From positions 1 to 64,000 of the forward strand of contig NZ_BNDS01000008.1 of assembly GCF_014656545.1 (NCBI RefSeq): DNA of 64,000 bases, written 5' to 3'. A program made the translations under genes and the position numbers. Origin of the DNA: Neobacillus kokaensis (lineage in GTDB: Bacteria > Bacillota > Bacilli > Bacillales > Cytobacillaceae). Position 1 is the stretch's first letter; the number at the start of each line of letters is the position of its first letter. Below are positions 7,256 through 15,641 of this stretch, one piece after another. The notes under the pieces are model-generated. The model saw only the letters and a list, made by a program, of their open reading frames with translations. It searched no databases and was not told where the DNA came from.

Positions 7256-7981
7256 CTATAAATCTAATAGTCTTGCTGAATTCTGAAAGTACATTTTATC
7301 TAATGTTGTTTCCGACAAGTTTAATAAGTCGAAGGTATCAATTGAACATTTTGTTATTTTATGAGGGTAGTGAGAGCCAAAAAGAAATTTATCATGATTA
7401 ATTTTGGAAAATGCCTTTCTTAATATAGGCAGTTCATACATACATGAAGTCTCTACATAAACATTTTCAAGCTTTGGAACTAACTCGACACAGCCATAGC
7501 CAAAATCCGTTGTTCCCATATGCAAGAACACCATCTTCACATTTAGATGTCTCTCTGCATAATACGCCCATTGGGCAGGCATTGTTCGGCATCCCCATCC
7601 TGTAAAGACATTAACTACCAGATTATGCTTTCCAGCAAGTTCAAAGACCTCATCAAGAGCATCACATTCTTCAGGAAAATAATTATGTTCCAATGAGTCT
7701 AACTCAATAGCTTTAAAACAATCCATAGAACAGATTCGTCTCATCTCATCAACACAATCATATTCTTTCGGATTAATAACGGCACAGCCAATTAACTTTT
7801 CAGGGAATTCTTCTACTAAGTTTGCAATAAAATTGTTTTGTTTAGAAATACCTTTTCCATGTAAGGCAGAGACAACCCTTCTAGCAATCTTATTTTTTTC
7901 CATATCTTCCATTAACTCATTAACAAAATAATGATTATTTCTTCTATCCCATTTAATATGTGAATGATAATCAATGATCAT
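7256..7981 (-). CDS. Amidohydrolase_2-like TIM-barrel protein with an altered active site
   Basis: 241 residues, starting MIIDYHSHIKWD, so the HxH metal pair of the amidohydrolase superfamily is kept. The strand-6 region reads VFLHMGTTDFG. The strand-8 motif, normally GTDWP or GSDYP with the catalytic aspartate, is FLFGSHYP here: Asp is replaced by His. The strand-5 position that is VQIHGGAS in the paralogue at 10161 is VNVFTGWG. It is therefore either an inactive partner or uses different chemistry. The two paralogues flank the IIB-IIC-IID genes in the same operon. Confidence 0.75.
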   Translation of the reverse strand: MIIDYHSHIKWDRRNNHYFVNELMEDMEKNKIARRVVSALHGKGISKQNNFIANLVEEFPEKLIGCAVINPKEYDCVDEMRRICSMDCFKAIELDSLEHNYFPEECDALDEVFELAGKHNLVVNVFTGWGCRTMPAQWAYYAERHLNVKMVFLHMGTTDFGYGCVELVPKLENVYVETSCMYELPILRKAFSKINHDKFLFGSHYPHKITKCSIDTFDLLNLSETTLDKMYFQNSARLLDL

Positions 7982-8004
7982 AGTATCGCTTCTTTCAAAT
8001 TGAT

Positions 8005-8880
8005 TTACTTAAGAATTCCTAATAAAACACCCACAATCCCGACGGCCATCGTAATGACTATTAGAGTAACCGCTCCCACTTTCTTTTTACTCAAAAGATA
8101 ATACATAAGAAGCGTATATATGACTGGTAATAATCCTGGGATTAACCCATCCAAAGTTTTCTGCAAACTAACAACAGTTTCACCGGCCTTATAGCTCCAT
8201 GCGAGGTTCATATTTACAAACTTATACACGAACCCTCCAATAACTACATATGCTGCAATCCCAGCATAATGAGTAAGCTTTCCAAGAATTCCAGAACTTT
8301 GTACCTTTGCAACAAAATCAACTCCAAATTTATACCCTTTGAATATCCCTAATCCTCTTAACAGCTGACCTACCAATGCCATCACAAAGACAAATAGAAT
8401 AGGTCCTATTACACTAGTATGATTACTCGCAACAACCAAGGATATGGCTAGGCCAGCCATAATCGGCCGTAATGTACCGTGATACAATGAATCTCCAATA
8501 CCCGCTAACGGCCCCATTAATGCCGACTTAATTGCGCCAATACTGCGTGGGTCAATATCTTTTTCATTAGCATTTCTTTCTTCCATAGCTGCAGTCATAC
8601 CTATAACGAAGTGAGATAATCTTGCCTCTGTTAAAAAAAGTTCAGAATGTCTTAGGTACGCTTCACGTTTTTCATCTTCATCTTTATATATTTTTTCTAA
8701 CACTGGAATCATTGAAAACATAAAACCTGGTGCTTCCTGTTTTGAATAGTTAAATCCTGTAACAAAGCCCTGTGAGTATAAATACGTTTTCCAAAGATCT
8801 TTTTTATTTAAATGGGTATCAGAATTATCTTTACCTTCTATATCTTTATTGTTTTCTACCATATCATTGCCTGAAGTCAT
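8005..8880 (-). CDS. PTS mannose/sorbose-family EIID component
   Basis: 291 residues. Family hallmarks are FNYSKQEAPGFMFSMIPVL, LSHFVIGMTAAMEE and LMGPLAGIGDSLYHGTLRPI, followed by hydrophobic C-terminal segments. With IIC it forms the membrane channel that moves the sugar while IIB phosphorylates it. Its ATG lies 2 bp beyond the IIC stop, with an AGAGGTGG ribosome site inside the end of IIC. The N-terminus carries an extra charged stretch of about 25 residues, so the internal Met7 is an alternative start. Confidence 0.92.
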   Translation of the reverse strand: MTSGNDMVENNKDIEGKDNSDTHLNKKDLWKTYLYSQGFVTGFNYSKQEAPGFMFSMIPVLEKIYKDEDEKREAYLRHSELFLTEARLSHFVIGMTAAMEERNANEKDIDPRSIGAIKSALMGPLAGIGDSLYHGTLRPIMAGLAISLVVASNHTSVIGPILFVFVMALVGQLLRGLGIFKGYKFGVDFVAKVQSSGILGKLTHYAGIAAYVVIGGFVYKFVNMNLAWSYKAGETVVSLQKTLDGLIPGLLPVIYTLLMYYLLSKKKVGAVTLIVITMAVGIVGVLLGILK

Positions 8881-8882
8881 AT

Positions 8883-9635
8883 TTATGCCACCTCTTTCTC
8901 ATGTCTTTTATCAGTAAAGTAAGCCATGGCAACACAGATTACAGCAATTAGGGTAATTCCAATAGGATTAATATTTAAATAACTAGAGAAAAATAACCCA
9001 ATTAAGAAGTAATGCCAAATCCCCTTAGTATTTATTGATTTTAGTAATAATGCTAACCCGACAGCACCAATCATCTGTCCACCAACAGTTAGTCCATCAA
9101 CAATTACCTTAGGTACCGCATCTATTATCGCCTGAACAGTTTCGGCACCGAAGTAGATTGCTAAAAAGGTAGGAACAGCAAATAGTACTAAGTTAAACAA
9201 ATTGGGCATGATTTGACCATAAAACCACATCCCTTTAAGACTTAAACGTTTGGCAGCATCCTCAACCTTTTTACCAGTCCATACCGTTAGAACCATATTT
9301 CTAAAATACATGGCCATCTGTCCTAGTACGGCCAAAGGTAATGCTGTCGCCAAAGCAACAACGGTGCTGCCTGAGATAACAGCGAAAGCGGTTGCGATAC
9401 CTGTGCTAAAAGTCTCTTCCGGCGGCAGAGCAGTTCCTACAAATACCTGCCCTAAGAACATTAATTCAATAATGACCCCAACTTGTAGTCCTATCCCAAC
9501 ATCACCCATAATAAATCCAACAAGTGGACCAACTACAATTGGACGATAGGTAAAAAACTGTGTTACATACTTATCAAGGAATATTAACCACATGACCAAG
9601 GCAACCAATATTGAAGAAAGCAGCAGGTTATCCAT
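8883..9635 (-). CDS. PTS mannose/sorbose-family EIIC component
   Basis: 250 residues with about seven or eight membrane segments. Family markers include VGPLVGFIMGDVGIGLQVGV and LPPEETFSTGIATAFAV. It is the substrate-binding channel subunit, partnered by IID immediately downstream and IIB upstream. Ribosome site GGGGAG lies 5 nt before the ATG. The sequence does not reveal the sugar; Man-family systems carry hexoses, amino sugars, glycoseptides and unusual glycosides. Confidence 0.92.
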   Translation of the reverse strand: MDNLLLSSILVALVMWLIFLDKYVTQFFTYRPIVVGPLVGFIMGDVGIGLQVGVIIELMFLGQVFVGTALPPEETFSTGIATAFAVISGSTVVALATALPLAVLGQMAMYFRNMVLTVWTGKKVEDAAKRLSLKGMWFYGQIMPNLFNLVLFAVPTFLAIYFGAETVQAIIDAVPKVIVDGLTVGGQMIGAVGLALLLKSINTKGIWHYFLIGLFFSSYLNINPIGITLIAVICVAMAYFTDKRHEKEVA

Positions 9636-9651
9636 TCTATCTCCCCGTTCT

Positions 9652-10143
9652 TTAATAGGTTTTAGTTATTAATTCAACCCCATCAATAGTCCTGTCACTC
9701 GGAACAGAACGAACGTCAAGCTTAATACCTTTTTCTGCAATTTGTTTTAGGTTTTCTACATCCTCTTTCTCCAAATATAAATATGGCAACAACCGTTTTC
9801 TTCCTGTTACAGATTTAGAATTACTTATATTGCCTACATTAATCACATCCATTTTAAACCCAGTCTCAAATAATTGATTAGCTGTTTTTGGGTTCCTTAC
9901 GATTAAGAAAATTGATTCTGTTATTGTATTGGAATTTAATAATTTTGAGGCTTCATCAATTGTTTCAACGTACAACTTTACATGCTGTGGAGTAGTTAGT
10001 TGAAGTAACATTTTCTGAGTTGGATCATTAGCTGCAATGTCATCTGCAACAAGTATTGCAGCAGCTCTAGAATCAGCCAGCCATGCTGTTACAATTTGAC
10101 CATGTATTAGTCGATCATCGATTCTCATAAGTGTTACTGACAT
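9652..10143 (-). CDS. PTS mannose/sorbose-family EIIB component
   Basis: 163 residues. The phosphorylated histidine is His14 in the diagnostic RIDDRLIHGQIVTAW. The central VADDIAANDPTQKMLL stretch and the C-terminal VPSDRTIDG are also typical. It is a soluble subunit that receives phosphate from IIA (5035-5442) and phosphorylates the sugar during transport. It lies between the first amidohydrolase and IIC with short spacers, consistent with one transcript. Confidence 0.93.
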   Translation of the reverse strand: MSVTLMRIDDRLIHGQIVTAWLADSRAAAILVADDIAANDPTQKMLLQLTTPQHVKLYVETIDEASKLLNSNTITESIFLIVRNPKTANQLFETGFKMDVINVGNISNSKSVTGRKRLLPYLYLEKEDVENLKQIAEKGIKLDVRSVPSDRTIDGVELITKTY

Positions 10144-10160
10144 TTTTTTATCCCGCTCCT

Positions 10161-10895
10161 CTAATTAACTTTCGTCCATAATTGTTCTGCATTTTTATAA
10201 AAAACACATTCTAACTCTTCTTCTGACATCCCCAAATGATATAATTTATCAATTTCAATGTTAGTTGGTTTATATGGCCAATCTGTTCCAAATAATATTT
10301 TCCTAGGGCCAAGGAGTTTAACTGCTTTTAATAAAATGTCATACTCCATATTTGCTGAGGTTTCTACCCAGAAGTTATCTATATCCTTAATCTTTTCAAT
10401 AATACTAGACCCAAATTCCCTTCCACATATATGTGTAAATACAAATCTCATCTTAGGCCTTTCTATTGCATAATTCACCCAAACATAGGGTGTACACAGT
10501 GGACTAGCACCGCCATGGATTTGGACGTGAACTCCGTATTTTCCAATTTCATCCAAGACAGGACCGATTTGGGGACAGTTTTCTGCACTATAGCCATGTT
10601 TCCATGGCATGAATTTTACTCCATTCATTTGGAGATCACCCAAACACCTATTTACCTCATCAATGGCATCTGGTGCTTTCGGGTCAATATAAGCCATGCC
10701 TTCGATAAACTCCGGGAATTCCTTCATAGCTTCAGCAATAATATTATTATTATCTTGCATACTGTATTGGGAAAGACTACAAATCCCAACCTTTGAAATG
10801 CCAAACGCCGATAATTGGCTTACTAATTGTGAAGCACTATTTTCTTCTCCTGACCTCGTCTTTCCTAAATGTGAATGGAAATCGTACATCTTCAT
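10161..10895 (-). CDS. Amidohydrolase_2 family metal-dependent hydrolase
   Basis: 244 residues of the amidohydrolase superfamily. All usual metal and catalytic motifs are visible: DFHSH at residues 5-9, VHVQIHGGAS (strand 5), FVFTHICG (strand 6) and ILFGTDWP with the catalytic Asp (strand 8). Characterised relatives include lactonases, decarboxylases and amide hydrolases, so ring opening or deacylation of the imported compound fits. Its start overlaps the GntR stop as TAATG, indicating coupled translation with the regulator. It appears catalytically intact, unlike its paralogue at 7256. Confidence 0.85.
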   Translation of the reverse strand: MKMYDFHSHLGKTRSGEENSASQLVSQLSAFGISKVGICSLSQYSMQDNNNIIAEAMKEFPEFIEGMAYIDPKAPDAIDEVNRCLGDLQMNGVKFMPWKHGYSAENCPQIGPVLDEIGKYGVHVQIHGGASPLCTPYVWVNYAIERPKMRFVFTHICGREFGSSIIEKIKDIDNFWVETSANMEYDILLKAVKLLGPRKILFGTDWPYKPTNIEIDKLYHLGMSEEELECVFYKNAEQLWTKVN

Positions 10896-11644
10896 TATGA
10901 GCCTCTCACTTTCATGATAAAGAGATTATATTTATATTCCGCCCCGATGTATGAATTTTCGGAATATTCAACAGGGATACCTTGCTCATTATAGGTAACT
11001 CGTTCTTTATAAATAATAGGTACATGATCATCAATATATAATTCCCGTTTTAATTCCTTCGTCGGCATAATGGCCTCTATTGTCTCATCTGCACTTCCCA
11101 AACCTATTCCATACTTTTCAATAAATTCATACAAGGAACTATTCGAATCAAAATTATCCTTGGTTATTCTAAATCCAAATTTTAAACTTACATATGTTTC
11201 ATTGATTCCGATCAGTTTATCATTTAATAGTCTTAATCTTTTCAAATAGCAAACCTTTTCCTCGAGGCCAATCTTTAGTTTTTCACTTACCTTAACACTG
11301 GGTTGTATTTCTTTACATACAAGAATGATGGAACTCGGCTTATCCCCTTTGGCTTTTGCGTCCCCACTAAAGCTTTGAAGTTCCGAAAGGTTTCGGTATT
11401 TTTTTCTAGGTAACACAATGGTGCCAATACCTCTTTTTTTCTTTACATATCCATCGTGTTCTAGATCTGAAATTGCTCGTCTGACTGTGATACGGCTAAT
11501 ATCAAATTGTTCTTGGATTTCGGCCTCGGAGGGAATAATACTATTCTCTTTAAATTCACCGTTTTCAATTTTATGTTTTATTAATTGATACAATTGATGG
11601 TATATCGGTATTTTGGAATTCTTATCAATCACTTCCCCTAACAT
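10895..11644 (-). CDS. GntR family regulator, HutC/UTRA subfamily
   Basis: 249 residues. The N-terminal winged helix contains IPIYHQLYQLIKHKIENGEF and the recognition part EIQEQFDISRITVRRAI (about residues 10-75). The rest is a UTRA ligand-binding domain ending in RVTYNEQGIPVEYSENSYIG. UTRA regulators commonly sense a phosphorylated sugar of the pathway they control. It is the first gene of the PTS operon and should autoregulate it. Two 12-bp direct repeats and a TTGGCCAA palindrome lie just upstream. Confidence 0.92.
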   Translation of the reverse strand: MLGEVIDKNSKIPIYHQLYQLIKHKIENGEFKENSIIPSEAEIQEQFDISRITVRRAISDLEHDGYVKKKRGIGTIVLPRKKYRNLSELQSFSGDAKAKGDKPSSIILVCKEIQPSVKVSEKLKIGLEEKVCYLKRLRLLNDKLIGINETYVSLKFGFRITKDNFDSNSSLYEFIEKYGIGLGSADETIEAIMPTKELKRELYIDDHVPIIYKERVTYNEQGIPVEYSENSYIGAEYKYNLFIMKVRGS

Positions 11645-11666
11645 GTTTACCTCCCTTCATTTTGTC

Positions 11667-11722
11667 AAATTGGCCAAAATGGATTTCTAAGTTGTTATAT
11701 CATTAATACTAGTTGTTATATC
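11667..11722 (-). promoter_or_regulatory. Candidate operators upstream of the PTS operon
   Basis: AGTTGTTATATC occurs twice, at 11690-11701 and 11711-11722, with starts exactly 21 bp apart (two helical turns). The palindrome TTGGCCAA lies at 11670-11677, close to the GntR start codon. Either could bind the UTRA regulator. No convincing consensus promoter was identified by eye. Confidence 0.45.
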
Positions 11723-12227
11723 GTTATTGTATGAGGAATTTTAGGTAATATGACTGTAGTAAAATACAAAACTTAAGATTCTTTAAAATAAGTTCTTATT
11801 TCTGCATTTTGATGAATTTAGCTCCGCTTCCTTTATCTACTTCTTGCAGCGAATAAAAAGTCGTTCCTCACTCAGAGCCCCTGTCCTATCGGCATAGACT
11901 CAAACGTCTTCAAATATGCTTTTGGGTTTTCCGCATTTATCATCCCCGCAGGGTATTACTTTTCAATTTAATCCCTTTATTAAAAGTCTCCCAAAATCCA
12001 TATATAAAATGAAAGAAATTACAAAAAAACCCTTCCAAAAAACCAATTTGAAGCCAAAAATCACATTTTCCTTTCAAAAATGGCTCCAAACTAGACTTTT
12101 GTTCATTCGATAACTCCAGCCAAACCCGATATCTTAAAAGTGCAACGGAGCATAATGATGCTTCGATAAACAAACAAATCGTCCCCTTGTTTCAGCAGGG
12201 AACGCACTTCCGAAAGGGTGGCTCACA
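11723..12227. other. Intergenic stretch between PTS operon and HTH gene
   Basis: About 500 bp without a recognisable gene. The open frames crossing it have no ribosome site and no family resemblance. It should contain divergent promoters for the GntR operon and the gene at 12228. No repeats of the families described elsewhere in the window were seen here. Confidence 0.5.
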
Positions 12228-13019
12228 ATGAATGTAAATTCAGGCAACATTGAAAATTTTGCAGAGTTTTCACAGTTTGAGAGTATTCAGCAGTTTAACC
12301 ATCATATGGAGCAGTGGATGTTGGGGCATAAGGATGATTTTACTAAAGGGGAATTGGTTGGGTTAAAGCGTTTAGTTCGCTTTGCCGCAAAAATTCCTGG
12401 TGTTTGCAATGCCAAAATCGGAACTGTAGTAGCGGCGATTCATAAAGAATACAACGACAACGGCATCTCCCGCTCTACCTTTAAAAGAATGCTCAGCAAG
12501 GCTAAAACTTTAGGCATTTTCACGGTCCATGAAACGGAGCGAAAAAACGGCTCACAGTCCAGTAATTTGTACGTATTCAATCGTTTTCCTTCTAGTGAAC
12601 CACCTAAAGAAGAAATAATGGACCAGCCAAAAGAAACTAATAATCTTTTAAAAACTGAAAAAGATCAAATGAATAATAAACGTAAAGAAGAACCGTTAGC
12701 AGCAGAATTAGACCATACATATGTCCGGAGTCGTGTTCCAAAACCTTTTGTTGAGCTCGTTAAATACTTCTATTCCGAAGCGAAAACGATCGAGGAGTAT
12801 TGGCATATGACCCAAATCGCTGCCTATTACAACAGCAGCCAAAACAGAAAAGAAGTCGTATTGGAACTTGCCATAGAATCCTTTAAGCAGCTGATTCGAA
12901 AGATTAAGTTCACTAATGCTGTCAGAAACCCATTTGCCTATTTTTATGGAGTCTTGGATAGAAAATTACACCATCGCTATCAAAGAGATGTATTTGAGAA
13001 ATATGGTCATACATATTGA
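12228..13019 (+). CDS. Winged-helix protein of unknown function (replication-protein-like HTH)
   Basis: 263 residues. An N-terminal domain (about 40-125) contains DDFTKGELVGLKRLVRFA and GISRSTFKRMLSKAKTLGIF followed by a beta wing ending SSNLYVF, the layout of HTH_36-like winged helices in plasmid or phage replication and primosome proteins. A polar linker (about 125-160) leads to a helical C-terminal domain with NAVRNPFAYFYGVLDRKLHH, reminiscent of DnaD-like tails. Ribosome site AAAGGGTGG lies 6 nt before the ATG. The precise family is not recognised. It precedes a comK paralogue and two small XRE regulators. Confidence 0.65.
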   Translation: MNVNSGNIENFAEFSQFESIQQFNHHMEQWMLGHKDDFTKGELVGLKRLVRFAAKIPGVCNAKIGTVVAAIHKEYNDNGISRSTFKRMLSKAKTLGIFTVHETERKNGSQSSNLYVFNRFPSSEPPKEEIMDQPKETNNLLKTEKDQMNNKRKEEPLAAELDHTYVRSRVPKPFVELVKYFYSEAKTIEEYWHMTQIAAYYNSSQNRKEVVLELAIESFKQLIRKIKFTNAVRNPFAYFYGVLDRKLHHRYQRDVFEKYGHTY

Positions 13020-13169
13020 AAAAAAATCCATTTTCGGCACAAATAAGTAGTTAACTACATGGTGCTATATCAAAATTACAGGTGTGGACTCGGTATGTAT
13101 TTGCTAGGCAAAAGGGTGCACAAAAAACGGTAAGTATACATCTAGAAGTGGTAATAAAAAAGGGGGATA

Positions 13170-13260
13170 GCGAAATAAATGGGGAATCCGGCGAAATCCT
13201 GGGTAAAGTCCGCGAAATAAAAAGAAAAGTCGGCGAAATAAATTGGAAAACCCGCGAAAT
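13170..13260 (+). repeat. 21-bp tandem repeat, about 4.3 copies
   Basis: Units beginning GCGAAATAAA or GCGAAATCC start at 13170, 13191, 13212, 13233 and (partial) 13254, an exact 21-bp period. Because 21 is divisible by three, the minus frame reads a seven-residue repeat, but no start or ribosome site supports a gene. It lies in the 600-bp gap before the comK-like gene; the rest of that gap (13020-13644) shows no gene. Confidence 0.8.
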
Positions 13261-13644
13261 TCCGTTACCGAACCCAACGGAACCCAGCCTGAGCGCTAAT
13301 CTCTGCCTCAACCTGGATGGAGGAAAAGAACCGCCTCCCCACGTTTCAAAAAGCAAAAAACCCCGTATCAGCAATTGTCAAAAAATTGTCACGAAATGGG
13401 CGGATTTTGTCGGTTTTTGTATACTGTAGTGCGTGGTTGGATGGGGTTTTCTGTTATTTAATAGGTCTAAAGGAGGATGCCCCAGTTTTTAAAGTTTTTT
13501 CCAAGATTAATGGTGAAGGTGGTGGTGGTGTTCCTACGTCCGAATGAAAGCGCAATCCTTCTACTTTGTACTAAGAAGCAGTTCCTATCAGCAGCAATTC
13601 AGGCAAGTCTTTTAGCAAGTCAATCCTATTCTAAGGAGATAGTT

Positions 13645-14217
13645 ATGATGCCTAATCAAACAAATTACATGATCGATAAGACGATGATTTTAATGACTGG
13701 TGAATATGACAGATATGGAAAACTGTGTGCACGTGTGATGGATGGGACTGCTGCTTTTCTTGTAGACCGAACACCATTACAGCTTCTGGATGATTCGTTA
13801 ATAGCGATTGGTTTTGATCTAAGAGGAGCCATGAACAGTTCGAAAAGGATTCTTGGAAAGAAAATCAAATGCCCTGTAATTGTGAATCCTTATCTGGGAA
13901 TTTGTCTGTTCCCTTTAAAGTCGCCTCATAAAGCAGATTGCATTTGGTTTAATCCGAAACATATTATGAAAACCACCGCGGCAGGCAGCAAGACCAAGGT
14001 AGAATTGAGCAATGGTTATTACATAATGGTTGATCTTAAACTATATTACTTTAATGACAAAATTCAAACGGCCCGTCAATTAATGCAGATTTCAAAGGAA
14101 AGAGGCACTCATCCTAATGGTTCAACCTTTCTCCTCCAGCCGAAAAAAGAGCAGCAGCTGGCTAAGGAAAAGACCGGAAAATACGATTTTCATTCCTTAG
14201 AAAAAAAGCAAGATTAA
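13645..14217 (+). CDS. comK: ComK-like competence transcription factor
   Basis: 190 residues matching ComK along its length: an N-terminal beta region with MTGEYDRYGKLCARVMDG, the conserved TPLQLLDDSL, a central CPVIVNPYLGICLFPLKSP, and WFNPKHIM with VELSNGYYIMVDL. ComK activates DNA uptake and recombination genes by binding paired AT-rich K-boxes. The start at 13645 is chosen for AAGGAG 6 nt upstream; the longer open frame from 13477 has no such site. Many Bacillaceae carry two comK paralogues and this may be the second; whether it is active cannot be told. Confidence 0.85.
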   Translation: MMPNQTNYMIDKTMILMTGEYDRYGKLCARVMDGTAAFLVDRTPLQLLDDSLIAIGFDLRGAMNSSKRILGKKIKCPVIVNPYLGICLFPLKSPHKADCIWFNPKHIMKTTAAGSKTKVELSNGYYIMVDLKLYYFNDKIQTARQLMQISKERGTHPNGSTFLLQPKKEQQLAKEKTGKYDFHSLEKKQD

Positions 14218-14253
14218 AATCCCAATCTTTTTAACATTTGAAAGGAGCCATAC

Positions 14254-14529
14254 ATGAAAATCCAGATCGAACTACATATCGCAGAGGTCATCAAAGCATT
14301 AAGAAAGACACTTAAACTTACCCAAGAGGAACTGGCAGAACGCAGTGGTCTCAATCGTACCTATATCAGTTTGTTAGAAAGAGAAGGAAGAAGACCCAGC
14401 TTTGAAACCATTGTCTCGCTGGCATACGGATTTCAAATGGAACTATCCGAATTCATCAAAGCAATAGAAGAACACCCGAAAAATTGGTGGCTAAAAGGAT
14501 TTCCGGAAACAGAAAGTCCTGAGTATTAG
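14254..14529 (+). CDS. XRE-family HTH regulator (91 aa)
   Basis: A compact Cro/CI-type helix-turn-helix spans about residues 8-68: IAEVIKALRKTLKLTQEELA, then GLNRTYISLLEREGRRPS. The short C-terminal tail carries EHPKNWW. Ribosome site GAAAGGAG lies 6 nt before the ATG, 36 bp after the comK-like gene, so the two may be cotranscribed. A second XRE protein of similar size follows at 14931. Targets are unknown; it may control the comK paralogue or a lost mobile element. Confidence 0.85.
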   Translation: MKIQIELHIAEVIKALRKTLKLTQEELAERSGLNRTYISLLEREGRRPSFETIVSLAYGFQMELSEFIKAIEEHPKNWWLKGFPETESPEY

Positions 14530-14635
14530 TATTTGGGCAAGCAAAGGGATGCTTCATTTCGTTGGTGTTAAAACAGAAGAACCATCCCTTTTCTTTCTTT
14601 GTTTTTGTGACAAATACTGCAAAAACATCAATCAT

Positions 14636-14815
14636 TTCAACCAAACAAACGTTTATTTGAAAACATTAAATTGCGCTCTGCTAAAGTATTTAAGTTGTTT
14701 GACAGGTGAAATTTTTGTCAGTCATACAAACGTTTATTTGAAAATGACTCCAACCCGCATCAGGATCATACTTTTATGTTCATATAGGAATAAAAAATGT
14801 CGATTCCAAGGATAA
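14636..14815 (+). repeat. Composite intergenic repeat, copy B (paired AAACGTTTATTT motifs)
   Basis: ACAAACGTTTATTTG occurs at about 14645-14659 and 14727-14741, 82 bp apart, with TTTTTGTCAGTCAT before the second. The following block with ATAAAAAATGTCGA and GATAAAACGCA matches copy D at about 21470-21525. Unlike copies A, C, D and E, no clear GGTGACAGGCAC core follows. Confidence 0.7.
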
Positions 14816-14930
14816 AACGCAGGACTGCAATTTTCATACTATTTTTCCAAAATACACAGTTTTGTAGGCTGTAGCCCGTGGAGCAATCTTGCTTCTAATT
14901 ATGTAATGGTCTTAAAAAGGAGAATAATCC

Positions 14931-15203
14931 TTGAAGAAAGAAAAGACCTTTTACACAGGAGAAGCAATTCGGCGTTTACGTGAAGCAAAAGGAATGGTTC
15001 AAGAAGAGCTGGCTCATTATAGCAATTTGGATCGGTCCTATATCAGTGATTTGGAAAGAAACATTAAAACACCATCCATTTATACCATCTTTAAGCTTGC
15101 AAAAGGATTAGAAATGGAGCCCGAGGAAGTTGTAAAAGAAATCAAAAAAGACAATGATGATTTTGATAGCAAATTTGAGAAGGAAGAAAACCGTTCGCCG
15201 TAG
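14931..15203 (+). CDS. XRE-family HTH regulator (90 aa)
   Basis: A Cro/CI-type HTH over about residues 9-68 (GEAIRRLREAKGMVQEELA, NLDRSYISDLERNIKTPS) with an acidic tail. It starts with TTG, 8 nt after AAAAGGAG. It resembles the regulator at 14254 in size and HTH layout, so the pair may have arisen by duplication or belong to one regulatory island. A terminator follows directly. Targets are unknown. Confidence 0.83.
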   Translation: MKKEKTFYTGEAIRRLREAKGMVQEELAHYSNLDRSYISDLERNIKTPSIYTIFKLAKGLEMEPEEVVKEIKKDNDDFDSKFEKEENRSP

Positions 15204-15222
15204 ATCTGGCGGCGGTTTTCTT
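15186..15222 (+). terminator. Intrinsic terminator after the second XRE gene
   Basis: AAAACCG...CGCCG pairs with CGGCGGTTTT across a short loop, with TTTTCTTG following. It overlaps the stop codon of the XRE gene. Confidence 0.75.
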
Positions 15223-15329
15223 GTTAAATAAACACTGGTCGATATTCCATGTGACAATTGTGATCAATTCCACCCATACCACATATGTCTTTCCAACAAA
15301 GATATCCTTGTGACAAATTTAGAGGCAAC

Positions 15330-15530
15330 ACGACAAAATTTTTAAGTCACTCCACCAAACAAACGTTTATTTAAAATATGCTAAATCACGCACTGTTAAA
15401 GGGTTTTATTAGTTTTACTGCTAAAATTTTTGTCAGTCATACAAACGTTTATTTGGTTTGGGGGTTATTCTTTATATATCAACGTTTCTCTCTTTTAATT
15501 ACAAAGAATCATGGCGAATAATGGCGTCCC
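15330..15530 (+). repeat. Composite intergenic repeat, copy C (paired AAACGTTTATTT motifs)
   Basis: Very similar to copy A: AACACGACAAAA, CCACCAAACAAACGTTTATTT, TTTTTGTCAGTCATACAAACG, TTATATATCAACGTTTCTC and TTACAAAGAAT occur in the same order. The two motif copies are at about 15359 and 15442. REP-like element R2 follows at once. No gene is visible in 15204-15641. Confidence 0.8.
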
Positions 15531-15544
15531 CATCATTTCTCTTT

Positions 15545-15592
15545 GTGGTGGTGACAGGCACCCATAAGGCACCAACTTCGGGCGGTGCCACA
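15545..15592 (+). repeat. REP-like element R2 (double)
   Basis: GGTGGTGACAGGCACC is followed 20 bp on by TTCGGGCGGTGCCAC, giving two cores in one element. GGTGACAGGCACC is an imperfect and GGTGCC a better inverted repeat. Confidence 0.75.
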
Positions 15593-15641
15593 TTAAAAAC
15601 CAGGCAAGCAGAACGCAAGCCCGGTTATTAAATAGAATATA

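Noticed and set aside
9250..9549. 99-residue plus-strand frame within the IIC gene
   Set aside because: Antisense shadow of a firmly identified PTS gene with no start signals.
13082..13429. 115-residue open frame (and a 107-residue frame on the other strand)
   Set aside because: Both are products of the 21-bp tandem repeat and flanking sequence, without ribosome sites or family resemblance.
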